From an uncultured Roseiflexaceae bacterium (GTDB lineage: Bacteria > Chloroflexota > Chloroflexia > Chloroflexales > Roseiflexaceae), in the NCBI GenBank assembly GCA_937988885.1, contig CALKHR010000008.1, forward strand, positions 23,912 to 87,911: a DNA stretch of 64,000 nucleotides. Reading direction: 5' to 3'. Positions 1-9,433 of this stretch are shown here, one piece after another; the stretch's first letter is position 1, and each line of letters opens with the position of its first letter. Position numbers and translations under genes: made by a program. A model generated the notes under the pieces. The model worked only from the letters and a program-made list of their open reading frames with translations, had not been told where the DNA came from and ran no database searches.

Positions 1-1046
1 CAGATGGGAAATTTAACGAAGCATGTATCAATGAACTGCTCAAAATAACAATGCGTGGGCCTCTGCTGGTAGAGCTAAACGACAGTGATGAGATTGAGCA
101 ATACTATTTACCTGCTCCCGCCGATGCACTGATCTACACCAATAGCAAAAACCAGAAAGTGCGCCGCGTCTGGTTATCACCGCAAACCTTTACGAACTCA
201 TTCACTAACAAGTTCAAGGGTGAGGATTCTGAACAATTACACTATGTTGGCCCAAAAGAGATTATCAAAGGCAAAGCTGATAGTAATGCTCCCACGTTTT
301 GGCATGCGGATGACTTTTTTGCATGGCTTAAGGAGCCCAAAGACACACCCGAAGAAAGTGATTTTGAGTTTCTAAAACCAGGCATCAAGGCGCTGCCAAA
401 AGATACACGAATGCATGTCAGCATCAACAAGGATACACAGACCGGCGAAGATGGACTGCTCTACCTCACCAGCGGACTGGAGTTTGTGCGGGTTGAGGAG
501 CAAAAGGACGATGCATATCGCAAAAACTTCCATCGTCTAGCACTAGCAGTCGAATTTCATCAACAGAACGAACACCTCAAAGGTGGTCTTGCCCCACTTG
601 GAGGCGAGCGGCGTCTGATGCATTGGCGAACAGGCGCAGAAACCTTCGATGAACGATTGAGCGCTAAACGCTCCGAGATCATTGAGCAAATCTGTAAAGA
701 TAAGCAAGCACGGGTCGTACTGCTGACACCAGCTTACTTTCAGCATGGCTACCGCCCCGAGCTGCAATGGAGCATGGGCGGTGTCACAGCCACACTAAAG
801 GGCGTGGTTAATCCCCGCTACCAGACCGCAGGCGGCTGGGATTACAAGAAAAATCAGCCGAAAGCCACCAAGCGAATCGCTCCAGCAGGCAGCGTCTACT
901 ACGTTGCATTCGCCGAGGACGCTGATAACGCTGATATCGAAGCATGGTGCAACGCGGTCTGGCTGCGGAATATCAGTGATGGCGAACAGTGGCAGCGCGA
1001 TGGCTTTGGCTTAGCAGTGCTTGGAACGTGGAAAAAGGAGCAATAA
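1..1046 (+). CDS. cmr3: Type III-B RAMP protein Cmr3, 5' end cut by window
   Basis: Cmr3 is a RAMP subunit near the foot of the Cmr effector complex, where with Cas10/Cmr2 it holds the crRNA 5' handle. The frame is open back to nt 3, so the gene starts before the window and the ATG at 51 is internal. The visible part (about 347 codons) shows the family pattern: the segment ITMRGPLL early on and, near the C terminus, the glycine-rich stretch AGGWDYKKNQPKATKRIAP followed by AGSVYYVAF, where Cmr3 proteins have a GWD...PAGSVY pattern. It ends one base before the cmr1 ATG, so the two are probably translationally coupled. Cas10/Cmr2 would be expected upstream, outside this window. The family call is confident; the N-terminal extent is unknown. 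Confidence 0.88.
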   Translation, partial: DGKFNEACINELLKITMRGPLLVELNDSDEIEQYYLPAPADALIYTNSKNQKVRRVWLSPQTFTNSFTNKFKGEDSEQLHYVGPKEIIKGKADSNAPTFWHADDFFAWLKEPKDTPEESDFEFLKPGIKALPKDTRMHVSINKDTQTGEDGLLYLTSGLEFVRVEEQKDDAYRKNFHRLALAVEFHQQNEHLKGGLAPLGGERRLMHWRTGAETFDERLSAKRSEIIEQICKDKQARVVLLTPAYFQHGYRPELQWSMGGVTATLKGVVNPRYQTAGGWDYKKNQPKATKRIAPAGSVYYVAFAEDADNADIEAWCNAVWLRNISDGEQWQRDGFGLAVLGTWKKEQ

Positions 1047-1047
1047 G

Positions 1048-2424
1048 ATGGCAAAGCGCCAATTACCAGCAGGCATGGAAAACCCACCAGAAGCTCAATC
1101 ATCATTCGCTGAGAAGATGATCGTTGAAACCCGTGAATATAAGCTGATCACTCCGCTATTTGGCGGCGGTGTTGAGCCAAATACGCCCGATCCAGTGACG
1201 ATCATCCGTGCCACCGAAATTCGTGGGCATCTGCGCTTTTGGTGGCGTGCCACTCGGGGTGGGCAGTTTAAGAGTGTAGCACAACTTAAACAAGCAGAGG
1301 ATCTTATTTGGGGAACTGCTAGTAAAAAAGGCTATGAGCGACCATCATTGATACAAATTGATGTGATCTGTGACGACAATAAGAAGATAGATAAAATTTC
1401 AACTATAGGAAGAGAGAAGTTCGGATCGATACGATCACCAATAAATTATGCCGATTTCCCATTACGTGATAAAGATGCAGAATTAGTTCAGCAAATAGAA
1501 TTTAAAGTATCGTTCCAATATCCCTCGAAGTTACCTGAACACTATACCAGTATTCTTAAGTTCAACGTGGATATTAAATCAGAATTGCATAGTGCGCTAA
1601 AGGCTTGGGAGTATTTAGGAGGATTAGGGGCGCGAACACGCAGAGGGTTCGGCTCAATATTATGTAAGACATACCAGCCTAGTATTCGAGATATAAAAGA
1701 GTATCTATCTCAATTTATGAATATAGAACAAAAATGTACTATACTGGAGGGTATTACATCTTTAAATCTACAATCCAATAGCTTTTGTATATTAACCGAA
1801 GGATCATTCAATAAATATTTAACCTCAGAGGAAAAATATCCTGTTACAGGATTTACTCCATCTCTAAATATGTGGAAGTTCTTACTAGATATTCTTAAAG
1901 AATTTCGACATGATAGATCTTTAGTTCGGAAAAATATATCTGGAGGAACGAAGCTTATACCAGGCCGTAATAATTGGCCGGAGCCAGATGCTTTAAGAGA
2001 AATTACTAAGCAGAAAGCGGACTATACAGATACATATGGGAATATTCATGATCATACTAATCCAAATATACATCTGGATGGTAGATCTTTAATGAAGTTT
2101 CCTCGAGCAGTTTTTGGTCTTCCTATTATTTTTCAATTTAAGGATAATGGTGATCCACCTCAGATAACACTAAAAGCCCATGGTTCTAATCGTTGGGCAA
2201 GTCCTATTATTCTGCGAGTTATAAAGTGTACAGATGGGGTTATTGGTCTAGTACTTCGTTTGAGACAACCAGAAATTGATTCTGAAACTCTAGAATTAGA
2301 TAAATATCCGACAATGCAAATTGAGCATACCTTGGAAGCTCAAGAAGCAGTGCTCATTCCTAGACTTAATGGTAATACTGATGTTCTCGACGCTTTTATG
2401 AACTATGTACGGAGCAAACAATAA
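1048..2424 (+). CDS. cmr1: Type III-B RAMP protein Cmr1
   Basis: Cmr1 caps the head of the Cmr complex near the crRNA 3' end. I chose the ATG at 1048, not the upstream TTG at 1021, because GGAG lies at 1037-1040; this gives 458 residues. Residues 34-71 carry the Cmr1 signature (ITPLFGGGV, then IRATEIRGHLRFWWRATRGG), and residues 191-202 (GGLGARTRRGFG) are the RAMP glycine-rich loop. The stop overlaps the cmr4 start (TAATG). Base use changes inside the gene: up to about 1260 it is GC-rich like cmr3, after which it is visibly AT-rich with many AT-ending codons. Gene order is also unusual, with cmr1 after cmr3 where many loci begin with it. Confidence 0.93.
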   Translation: MAKRQLPAGMENPPEAQSSFAEKMIVETREYKLITPLFGGGVEPNTPDPVTIIRATEIRGHLRFWWRATRGGQFKSVAQLKQAEDLIWGTASKKGYERPSLIQIDVICDDNKKIDKISTIGREKFGSIRSPINYADFPLRDKDAELVQQIEFKVSFQYPSKLPEHYTSILKFNVDIKSELHSALKAWEYLGGLGARTRRGFGSILCKTYQPSIRDIKEYLSQFMNIEQKCTILEGITSLNLQSNSFCILTEGSFNKYLTSEEKYPVTGFTPSLNMWKFLLDILKEFRHDRSLVRKNISGGTKLIPGRNNWPEPDALREITKQKADYTDTYGNIHDHTNPNIHLDGRSLMKFPRAVFGLPIIFQFKDNGDPPQITLKAHGSNRWASPIILRVIKCTDGVIGLVLRLRQPEIDSETLELDKYPTMQIEHTLEAQEAVLIPRLNGNTDVLDAFMNYVRSKQ

Positions 2425-3347
2425 TGACTAATTCTCATCTCTACTTCCTGCACGCCCTCTCGCCCTTGCATGCGGGCACCGGCCAGGGCACCGGAGTGAT
2501 CGATCTACCTATTGCACGCGAGAAAGCTACGGGTATCCCTTATCTGGCAGGCTCATCGGTCAAAGGTGTGCTGCGCGATAGTGGCATTTTTGAGCTCTCC
2601 GACACAGAACAATCGCTCTTTTTTGGGCCAAATGTCAAGAGCACTAAAGAGAAACCAGAGGAGAATGCTGGCGCTGCGATTTTCTCCGATGCTCGGCTGT
2701 TGTTGTTCCCCGTACGTTCACTACGTGGCACCTTCGCTTGGGTAACTTCACCTTATATCCTGAATCGTTTTGCTCGCGAAGTTAAGGAAGTGCAAAGTCT
2801 TGCAAAAGCTCTTCCTAATGAAGCATTACTTAATTGGGAAGATCGTCAAACGATATGGGTAGCTAACGCTGAACACTTGACTTTACCAAAGCCACATACA
2901 ACTGAGCAGTGGGTTGTACTAGAGGACCTTGACCTCAAGTATCAAGACTCCCCCCAAGCTCAAACATGGCTTGATACGTTAAAAGAGATTCTAAACAATC
3001 AGGAAATCAGTCGCTTGCTCGATAATCATTTCGCTATTGTGCATGACGATGTGATGAACTTCCTGCTGCGCAATGCTACAGAAATTGTTGCTCGCATTCG
3101 TCTAGACTCCGAGGCAAAAACTGTTCAACAAGGGGCACTTTGGTACGAAGAGTCACTGCCAACTGAAAGCTTACTGGCAGGTGTAATTATGGCGCAATCG
3201 ATACAAAAACGCGGAGATGGTACAACTTATACTGCAGATAGAGTCTCTAGCAAACTACAAGAGTTCAAGACCCAGACAGTTCAATTTGGAGGTAAAGCAA
3301 CAGTTGGTCGTGGTCTCTGCCATATTCATATAGTGGGAGGAAAATAA
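2424..3347 (+). CDS. cmr4: Type III-B RAMP protein Cmr4, backbone and target-RNA nuclease
   Basis: Cmr4 forms the repeated backbone of the Cmr complex and cuts bound target RNA at 6-nt intervals. The 307-residue product has the family N terminus: HAGTGQGTGVIDLPIAREK, then TGIPYLAGSSVKGVLRD. Asp27 in GTGVIDLP aligns by eye with catalytic Asp26 of Pyrococcus Cmr4, so target cleavage is probably intact. The motif LLFFPVRSLKG.YAYVTSP of other Cmr4 proteins is matched by LLLFPVRSLRGTFAWVTSP near residue 100. A glycine-rich loop (VQFGGKATVGRGLC) lies at the C terminus. Start and stop overlap the neighbouring cmr genes by one base each. The first third is GC-rich and the rest AT-rich, repeating the pattern seen in cmr1. 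Confidence 0.95.
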   Translation: MTNSHLYFLHALSPLHAGTGQGTGVIDLPIAREKATGIPYLAGSSVKGVLRDSGIFELSDTEQSLFFGPNVKSTKEKPEENAGAAIFSDARLLLFPVRSLRGTFAWVTSPYILNRFAREVKEVQSLAKALPNEALLNWEDRQTIWVANAEHLTLPKPHTTEQWVVLEDLDLKYQDSPQAQTWLDTLKEILNNQEISRLLDNHFAIVHDDVMNFLLRNATEIVARIRLDSEAKTVQQGALWYEESLPTESLLAGVIMAQSIQKRGDGTTYTADRVSSKLQEFKTQTVQFGGKATVGRGLCHIHIVGGK

Positions 3348-3865
3348 TGAACGAACAGTTTTTAACGAGTGAGCAGCGTTATGCAAGTGCAGTATATACT
3401 GTCGTTACAAAGTATTTAAATGAACGCCTATCCAACAGCAATGATGAGATTAAGAAAGATCCATCAAAAGATGTTGAGATAAAGGCATACGGTGCATTAG
3501 CTCATAAGTTGCCGATCTTAATTCGTACCTCAGGTTTAGCCCAAGCATTGGCTTTTGTCAAAGCACGTAATGTAATCAATGTAGATGATGAAGATAAAAC
3601 TCAACAAGACAAAAATACAAAACATAATCCTAAGAAAGCACGAAATCGTCTGATTAACGACCTAACAAAGGTCCTACAAAATAAGCATATCGCAATTATT
3701 CCTATTAACACAAAAGAAAAAGATCTATCTTCCCTTGCAATACAAGCTACATTTGATGAATATATTCAGTTAACCGAAGCTTGTATGGAAGCACTACTTT
3801 GGTTTAAGCGTTTTGCCACATCGGAGTTAGGTGTGGAACAAGGCGATGAAGTTGAGGGAGAATAA
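3347..3865 (+). CDS. cmr5: Type III-B small subunit Cmr5
   Basis: Cmr5 is the small alpha-helical subunit that stacks along the Cmr4 backbone and supports target RNA binding. At 172 residues it is somewhat longer than the usual 120-150; the extra length includes a very charged segment (DDEDKTQQDKNTKHNPKKAR) around residues 80-102. The conserved face is visible as ERYA-like SEQRYASAVYTVV near residue 8 and LPILIRTSGLAQALAFVKAR near residues 55-75. The ATG at 3347 overlaps the cmr4 stop in TAATG, indicating coupled translation, and cmr6 starts one base after this stop. The gene is clearly AT-rich. Position between cmr4 and cmr6 supports the assignment. Confidence 0.9.
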   Translation: MNEQFLTSEQRYASAVYTVVTKYLNERLSNSNDEIKKDPSKDVEIKAYGALAHKLPILIRTSGLAQALAFVKARNVINVDDEDKTQQDKNTKHNPKKARNRLINDLTKVLQNKHIAIIPINTKEKDLSSLAIQATFDEYIQLTEACMEALLWFKRFATSELGVEQGDEVEGE

Positions 3866-3866
3866 T

Positions 3867-5033
3867 ATGGAATTACATCTAATTGAAAGCCTACGAAGTG
3901 ACCTTATTCGCTTAGCGGAAATAGAAAATCCTGAAACGCCAGAACAAGCAAACTCTATTCTAAAAGCTACACAAACTACTAATGTATCTCTTTGGCTTGA
4001 CCGTATGCTTCATGCTCAGCTTATTACAGGCAAATCTCCTCGAAAAGAGCATCCCTATACCACTCATATTAAGGCCATTTGTGAATATGGTGAAAATGAA
4101 GGTTATAAAATATTCTACAATCGCTGGAAAACAGCACTCAAACAACAAGAAAACTGCATTGTTAAAGAAGCTACTGTTATAGGTCGTCTAGTAGTTGGCT
4201 TGGGTTCAGAAAGCGCTTGGGAGAACAATATCGCCCTGCATCGCACTTACGGTGTACCGTACATTCCGGGCAGCGCACTCAAGGGCTTAGCAGCGGCCTA
4301 TGCTCACAAATATCTACAAGATGATCAATGGCGTAAACCAGGGACAACTGCGGAAATAATGAGCGAAAAATATGCAGCAGCTCACAAAGTTATGTTTGGC
4401 GATACCACCACCGAAGGATATATAACCTTCTTTGATGCGCTTTACGTGCCAGGCTCAGGTCATAATGGCAAGGCCCTCTGGCCTGATGTGATCACTGTGC
4501 ATCATCCTAACTACTATCAAAAAACTGGTACTGAACAGACTGCTCCCGCAGACTGGGATGATCCCACGCCGATTCCTTTTGTGAGCGCTACTGGCCAATA
4601 TCTAATTGCGCTTGCAGGAGATTCCAATTGGGTCAAAACGACTCTCGACATCCTTGCATTAGCACTTGCTGATATGGGTGTTGGGGCAAAAACAAGCAGT
4701 GGATATGGGCGTCTCATATTGCCGAATTTGGAAGTAGCAAGACAACGCCTTCAAATGAAAAAGGGAGAGGAGGTGGAAGTTACTCCCGCACAACTCGAAC
4801 TTCCAGATTCATTCAAGCTCAGCATTAAAGTTGCAAATACATCAAGTTTACCCAATATGATTCATCAATGGAGGAATCTACCGGAAGGGCTACGTAAGCA
4901 AGGTGCAGAATTCATTATTGAACGAGCACATGAAGCTTACAACAAGAAAAAATTAGTAGAGATAAAGACCAGAGATTGGTACAAAGAATTACAAGATTAT
5001 CTAAATAAGAGTGCATCTACAAACCATCCATAA
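3867..5033 (+). CDS. cmr6: Type III-B RAMP protein Cmr6
   Basis: Cmr6 is a RAMP subunit beside Cmr1 at the head of the complex. I chose the ATG at 3867 over the GTG at 3831 because GAGGGAG sits just upstream and the start follows the cmr5 stop directly; the product is 388 residues. The family core is at residues 107-144: GRLVVGLGSESAWENNIALH followed by TYGVPYIPGSALKGLAAAYA. A second glycine-rich loop, MGVGAKTSSGYGRL, lies near residues 265-280. The central part (about 4190-4700) is GC-richer than both ends, as in the other cmr genes. An N-terminal helical region of about 100 residues precedes the RAMP core, and a charged helical tail of about 100 residues follows it. Confidence 0.93.
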   Translation: MELHLIESLRSDLIRLAEIENPETPEQANSILKATQTTNVSLWLDRMLHAQLITGKSPRKEHPYTTHIKAICEYGENEGYKIFYNRWKTALKQQENCIVKEATVIGRLVVGLGSESAWENNIALHRTYGVPYIPGSALKGLAAAYAHKYLQDDQWRKPGTTAEIMSEKYAAAHKVMFGDTTTEGYITFFDALYVPGSGHNGKALWPDVITVHHPNYYQKTGTEQTAPADWDDPTPIPFVSATGQYLIALAGDSNWVKTTLDILALALADMGVGAKTSSGYGRLILPNLEVARQRLQMKKGEEVEVTPAQLELPDSFKLSIKVANTSSLPNMIHQWRNLPEGLRKQGAEFIIERAHEAYNKKKLVEIKTRDWYKELQDYLNKSASTNHP

Positions 5034-5050
5034 AGCATAGAGGTGGGATT

Positions 5051-6436
5051 ATGTATACATTTGCTGACGAACTTCGTCTATTTCGCGATCGTACAGAACC
5101 AAAGCACTTTCAAGGATTAATCATTGTTGGCACTGGCCAAAGCATTACTGCTGCTCTATTGATAGGTACGCTCAAGGTGGATCATATTGCCTTCTTACTC
5201 AGCGATGCAACCAAAACAATGCCAGATCAGGTTGCTGAAATGCTGGGCTGTTCTAGCGCTGATTGGCTTCGTATACCTCTGTCCAATACAAGTACGCTTG
5301 CGATCTACGAAGGCGTAAAAATAGTGATTGAACAATGGAAACATTTAGAACGAAGTCGTATAGCGCTTGACATGACAGGTGGTTTGAAACCGATGACCGT
5401 TGGTCTAGCAAAAGCCGGACATCTTCTGGGCCTACAGACTCTCTATATCGAAAGTGAGTATGGTAAACCGCCTGAGGAAAAACCTGGCCCGAAACCTGGC
5501 ACACAGCGCCTTATCATTCCACCCAACCCCTATAAAGTCTTTGGCGATCTTGAAGCCGAGGAAGCCAAACATCTCTACCGCAACCATGATTACAATGGAG
5601 CGCGACGTATATTTGCCAAACTTGCCGAACAAGAGCAAATCCCTCATCAACAAACATATCAAGCGTATCATCACTTAAGCGCAGCGTATGCGGCTTGGGA
5701 AGTGCTTGATTTCAGAACCGCTGAATCAGAGTTACTGCTATGTACACGTTTAGCGAGCGGCCAAGCCGAACTGCTACCCTATATCAGTACACTCAAACAA
5801 CAATGCGAAGATCTTCAAGCACTCCTTGAAATTACCTCATATGTTGCAGGAAAAGACGCAAACCAGAAACTCGCAACCTTGGCGGATACTCGAGCCATTT
5901 TGCGTCTCCTTGGGACCTTACGTTCAGCAGCACAACGCCGTGCCTATAATCAGCGCTACGATATTGCGGCATTATTTCAATACCGTGCAATTGAACTTAT
6001 CGGCCAGCATCGGCTGGCAACACACAAGCTCCTCAGCGACAAACCAAACTATACAAAGCTTCAAGCACTTACACCCGACGAGTTAAAAGCGCGCTTCAAA
6101 ACTGTGCAACTTCGTGTAAACCAACGCCGTAACAATATCAATGAGCAGCCGAGCGGCAAACTCCCTCATCAGCACATCACGTTATTTAAAGCGTATATGC
6201 TTCTCGCAGCACTCGATGATGCGCTAATAGCAGACTATGATTGGCTTGCAATCGAAAGTCGTACCGCATCACGCAACGAAAGCATTCTCGCCCACGGCTA
6301 CCGCCTCATCGACCCGAGCGAATATAAGAGCTTCGCCCAGGTCGCCGATGAGCTCTATACACGACTCCTAGATCTCTACGGGGAAGATAAAGCTGCTTGG
6401 CAGGCACGTTCGCAGTTTATCCAGCCCTTCGCCTAA
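5051..6436 (+). CDS. CARF-HEPN type III CRISPR ancillary RNase, Cas02710-like
   Basis: This 461-residue protein is probably the cyclic-oligoadenylate-activated RNase of the locus. The N-terminal Rossmann-like CARF domain (about residues 20-150) has GLIIVGTGQSITAALL in the first strand-loop and the signature DMTGGLKPM at 107-115, which contacts the cyclic ligand in CARF proteins. A helical middle region follows. Near the C terminus, RNESILAH at residues 408-415 is a good HEPN RNase motif (R-x6-H with Asn after Arg, followed by Gly), matching the RN...AHG pattern I recall for the Cas02710 (TIGR02710) group. It starts 17 nt after cmr6 with AGAGGTGGG upstream, so it is in the operon. Domain calls are from motifs; ligand size (cA4 or cA6) cannot be told. 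Confidence 0.88.
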   Translation: MYTFADELRLFRDRTEPKHFQGLIIVGTGQSITAALLIGTLKVDHIAFLLSDATKTMPDQVAEMLGCSSADWLRIPLSNTSTLAIYEGVKIVIEQWKHLERSRIALDMTGGLKPMTVGLAKAGHLLGLQTLYIESEYGKPPEEKPGPKPGTQRLIIPPNPYKVFGDLEAEEAKHLYRNHDYNGARRIFAKLAEQEQIPHQQTYQAYHHLSAAYAAWEVLDFRTAESELLLCTRLASGQAELLPYISTLKQQCEDLQALLEITSYVAGKDANQKLATLADTRAILRLLGTLRSAAQRRAYNQRYDIAALFQYRAIELIGQHRLATHKLLSDKPNYTKLQALTPDELKARFKTVQLRVNQRRNNINEQPSGKLPHQHITLFKAYMLLAALDDALIADYDWLAIESRTASRNESILAHGYRLIDPSEYKSFAQVADELYTRLLDLYGEDKAAWQARSQFIQPFA

Positions 6437-6455
6437 CATACACCGAGGCACAGCA

Positions 6456-7106
6456 ATGCTCGATCAACAAACCACTGAACTTATCTATGCGAAACAGCGT
6501 CGCCTCCACGAACTCGAAGTGATCCAGGCGAAGCATGGTCCAAGCACACCACCTGAGTATGCTGCCGAAATCAAGCAGTTACGCCAAGAGCTTGCAAGCT
6601 ATTCGCGCAATCAACAGATCCTTAGCTACGATGATCCAACGTTGGAAGCGCCACCTCATGCCCATGAGCTGATTCTGCTAATCAGTCCGAAAGGTAACTA
6701 TCAACTCACTGAGCTTAGCCCTTATTACGCGATCCAGTTCCATCGCCCAACTCTACAGCGCTGCTGGTTGTTGGCAACCGAACAGTCGCTCGAAACGGCC
6801 AACTTGCTTGAGCACTATTTGAGCGATTATGGCATAACCTTTAATCTTCACCTGATCAGCAACCCTGCAACAATGCAGGATACTTTCGAGCTTACTAAAA
6901 CCATCCTACAACGCATCAAAAGTGAAGATCCATCACGAGTCATTGTGGCCGATTTCACTGGCGGCAGCAAACCAATGACAGCCGGGCTAGCATTCGCATG
7001 TGCAGGTCAAATTCACTTACAATACCTGATGCATCAAAAAAACCGACCATCTAAGGCCGTGCTCCAAAAGGTTGATTTTATCGAGGAAGCAAATGCTCAT
7101 CCTTAA
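6456..7106 (+). CDS. Small CARF protein with N-terminal helical hairpin, no visible effector domain
   Basis: This 216-residue product has two parts. Residues 9-48 form a predicted helical hairpin with the pattern KQRRLHELEVIQAKHGPSTP then PEYAAEIKQLRQEL. I recall similar short segments (RRL..LE.Q.A..G..TPPE...EI..LR.E) at the N termini of bacterial conflict proteins with NACHT, TIR, caspase-like or CARF parts, where they are thought to act as adaptors. From about residue 70 a CARF-like domain follows (ELILLISPKGNY) with signature DFTGGSKPM at 166-174, very close to that of the upstream CARF-HEPN protein. There is no R-x4-6-H motif and no room for a second catalytic domain. It may be a cyclic oligoadenylate sensor, sponge, ring nuclease or adaptor. 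It starts 19 nt after the previous stop. Confidence 0.8.
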   Translation: MLDQQTTELIYAKQRRLHELEVIQAKHGPSTPPEYAAEIKQLRQELASYSRNQQILSYDDPTLEAPPHAHELILLISPKGNYQLTELSPYYAIQFHRPTLQRCWLLATEQSLETANLLEHYLSDYGITFNLHLISNPATMQDTFELTKTILQRIKSEDPSRVIVADFTGGSKPMTAGLAFACAGQIHLQYLMHQKNRPSKAVLQKVDFIEEANAHP

Positions 7107-7479
7107 TTTCACTCACCCACTCACCAACGAGCAACTCCAACAGACCGCAGCACTGCTGGGGATCGATGTCGATTCCCTCAAGGTGCAGAATATTAGCGTG
7201 CATATCGACCGCAACCAGGCGCTTGGTGAAGTGGCGCGCGCCCTTGCAGAAGCTGTCGAGCTATCGCCCACTGAATGGCAGACCGAGCCGTTTGTGGTGA
7301 ATCCGCCGGGCCTCGCACCGCTTGCGCTCGCCCTGATCGCCGAGATTCATGGACGTGTCGGCCACTTTCCCACCATCATCAATATTCGCCCAATCCCCAA
7401 TGCAACCCCTGTTCGCTATGAGGTAGCCGAACTCGTTGATCTGCAGCGCCAGCGCGACCAAGCCCGTAAACAGCGCTGA
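7093..7479 (+). CDS. csx15: CRISPR-associated protein Csx15
   Basis: Csx15 is a small family found next to type III CRISPR loci. The ATG at 7093 follows GAGGAAG and overlaps the preceding CARF gene by 14 nt, so translation is coupled; an upstream TTG at 7072 is less likely. The 128-residue product shows the family landmarks: MLILNFTHPLTNEQ at the N terminus, then LSPTEWQTEPFVVNPPGLAP, then LIAEIHGRVGHFPTIINIRP, and a C-terminal EVAELVDLQRQRDQARKQR. No signal peptide or membrane segment is present. Its place directly behind two CARF genes suggests a role in handling the cyclic oligoadenylate signal, but I infer this from context; no catalytic residues can be assigned from sequence. It is the last gene of the operon. 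Confidence 0.85.
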   Translation: MLILNFTHPLTNEQLQQTAALLGIDVDSLKVQNISVHIDRNQALGEVARALAEAVELSPTEWQTEPFVVNPPGLAPLALALIAEIHGRVGHFPTIINIRPIPNATPVRYEVAELVDLQRQRDQARKQR

Positions 7480-7517
7480 TCACCCTGGCGCAATTTGTGC
7501 TGACTCCTGAACTCGTC

Positions 7518-7526
7518 TGGTATAAT
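7518..7526 (+). promoter_or_regulatory. Extended -10 promoter of the mutase gene
   Basis: TGGTATAAT gives a perfect -10 hexamer at 7521-7526 with an upstream TG. No good -35 is spaced correctly (TTGTGC at 7495 is 20 bp away). A short dyad, GCGCTATGTAGCGC at 7541-7554, lies in the leader, and AGGAGG precedes the ATG at 7573. Confidence 0.6.
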
Positions 7527-7572
7527 CGTGCCAGACCTTTGCGCTATGTAGCGCCAATTTCAGGAGGATACT

Positions 7573-9141
<1,569 letters not shown>

Positions 9142-9157
9142 AGCACGAGCCACTATC

Positions 9158-9201
9158 AAGCATCGTTTGATCGAAGCAGACTCGATCAAACGATGCTTTT
9201 T
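9158..9201 (+). terminator. Rho-independent terminator after the mutase gene
   Basis: Perfect 17-bp stem: AAGCATCGTTTGATCGA at 9158-9174, 7-nt loop, complementary arm at 9182-9198, running into a T tract to 9201. It lies 17 nt after the stop. Confidence 0.93.
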
Positions 9202-9269
9202 GCTTGCCAATATGCACTGGGAGAGTGGCGAAAGCTATTGCACCTCATTGGAAGCTTCCTGCTAAAGAA

Positions 9270-9278
9270 TGCTATACT
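9270..9278 (+). promoter_or_regulatory. Possible extended -10 promoter upstream of the amidase gene
   Basis: TGCTATACT at 9270-9278 matches the extended -10 style seen at other genes here. It lies about 155 nt before the amidase ATG, so the leader would be long. The rest of 9202-9433 holds no convincing gene. Confidence 0.4.
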
Positions 9279-9377
9279 GCCTCTATACGATGCTTCCTCC
9301 CAAATGCGTGCTCTTAGCAATCTCTTAGGGATGACACAGCATCAACTTATAGCTTCCCGATACAATCAAACATAAGT

Positions 9378-9391
9378 TTGCTGTACAGCAA
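9378..9391. promoter_or_regulatory. Perfect 14-bp palindrome, candidate operator
   Basis: TTGCTGTACAGCAA is a perfect dyad 42 nt before the amidase ATG and about 100 nt after the possible -10. Its symmetry and position suit a dimeric regulator, but no partner is known. Confidence 0.35.
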
Positions 9392-9433
9392 CCTACTATC
9401 GAGCCTGTCTGAATTACACTGAGAGTATAATCA

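Noticed and set aside
9193..9375. 60-codon frame after the mutase terminator
   Set aside because: It begins inside the terminator hairpin, and no motif is seen.
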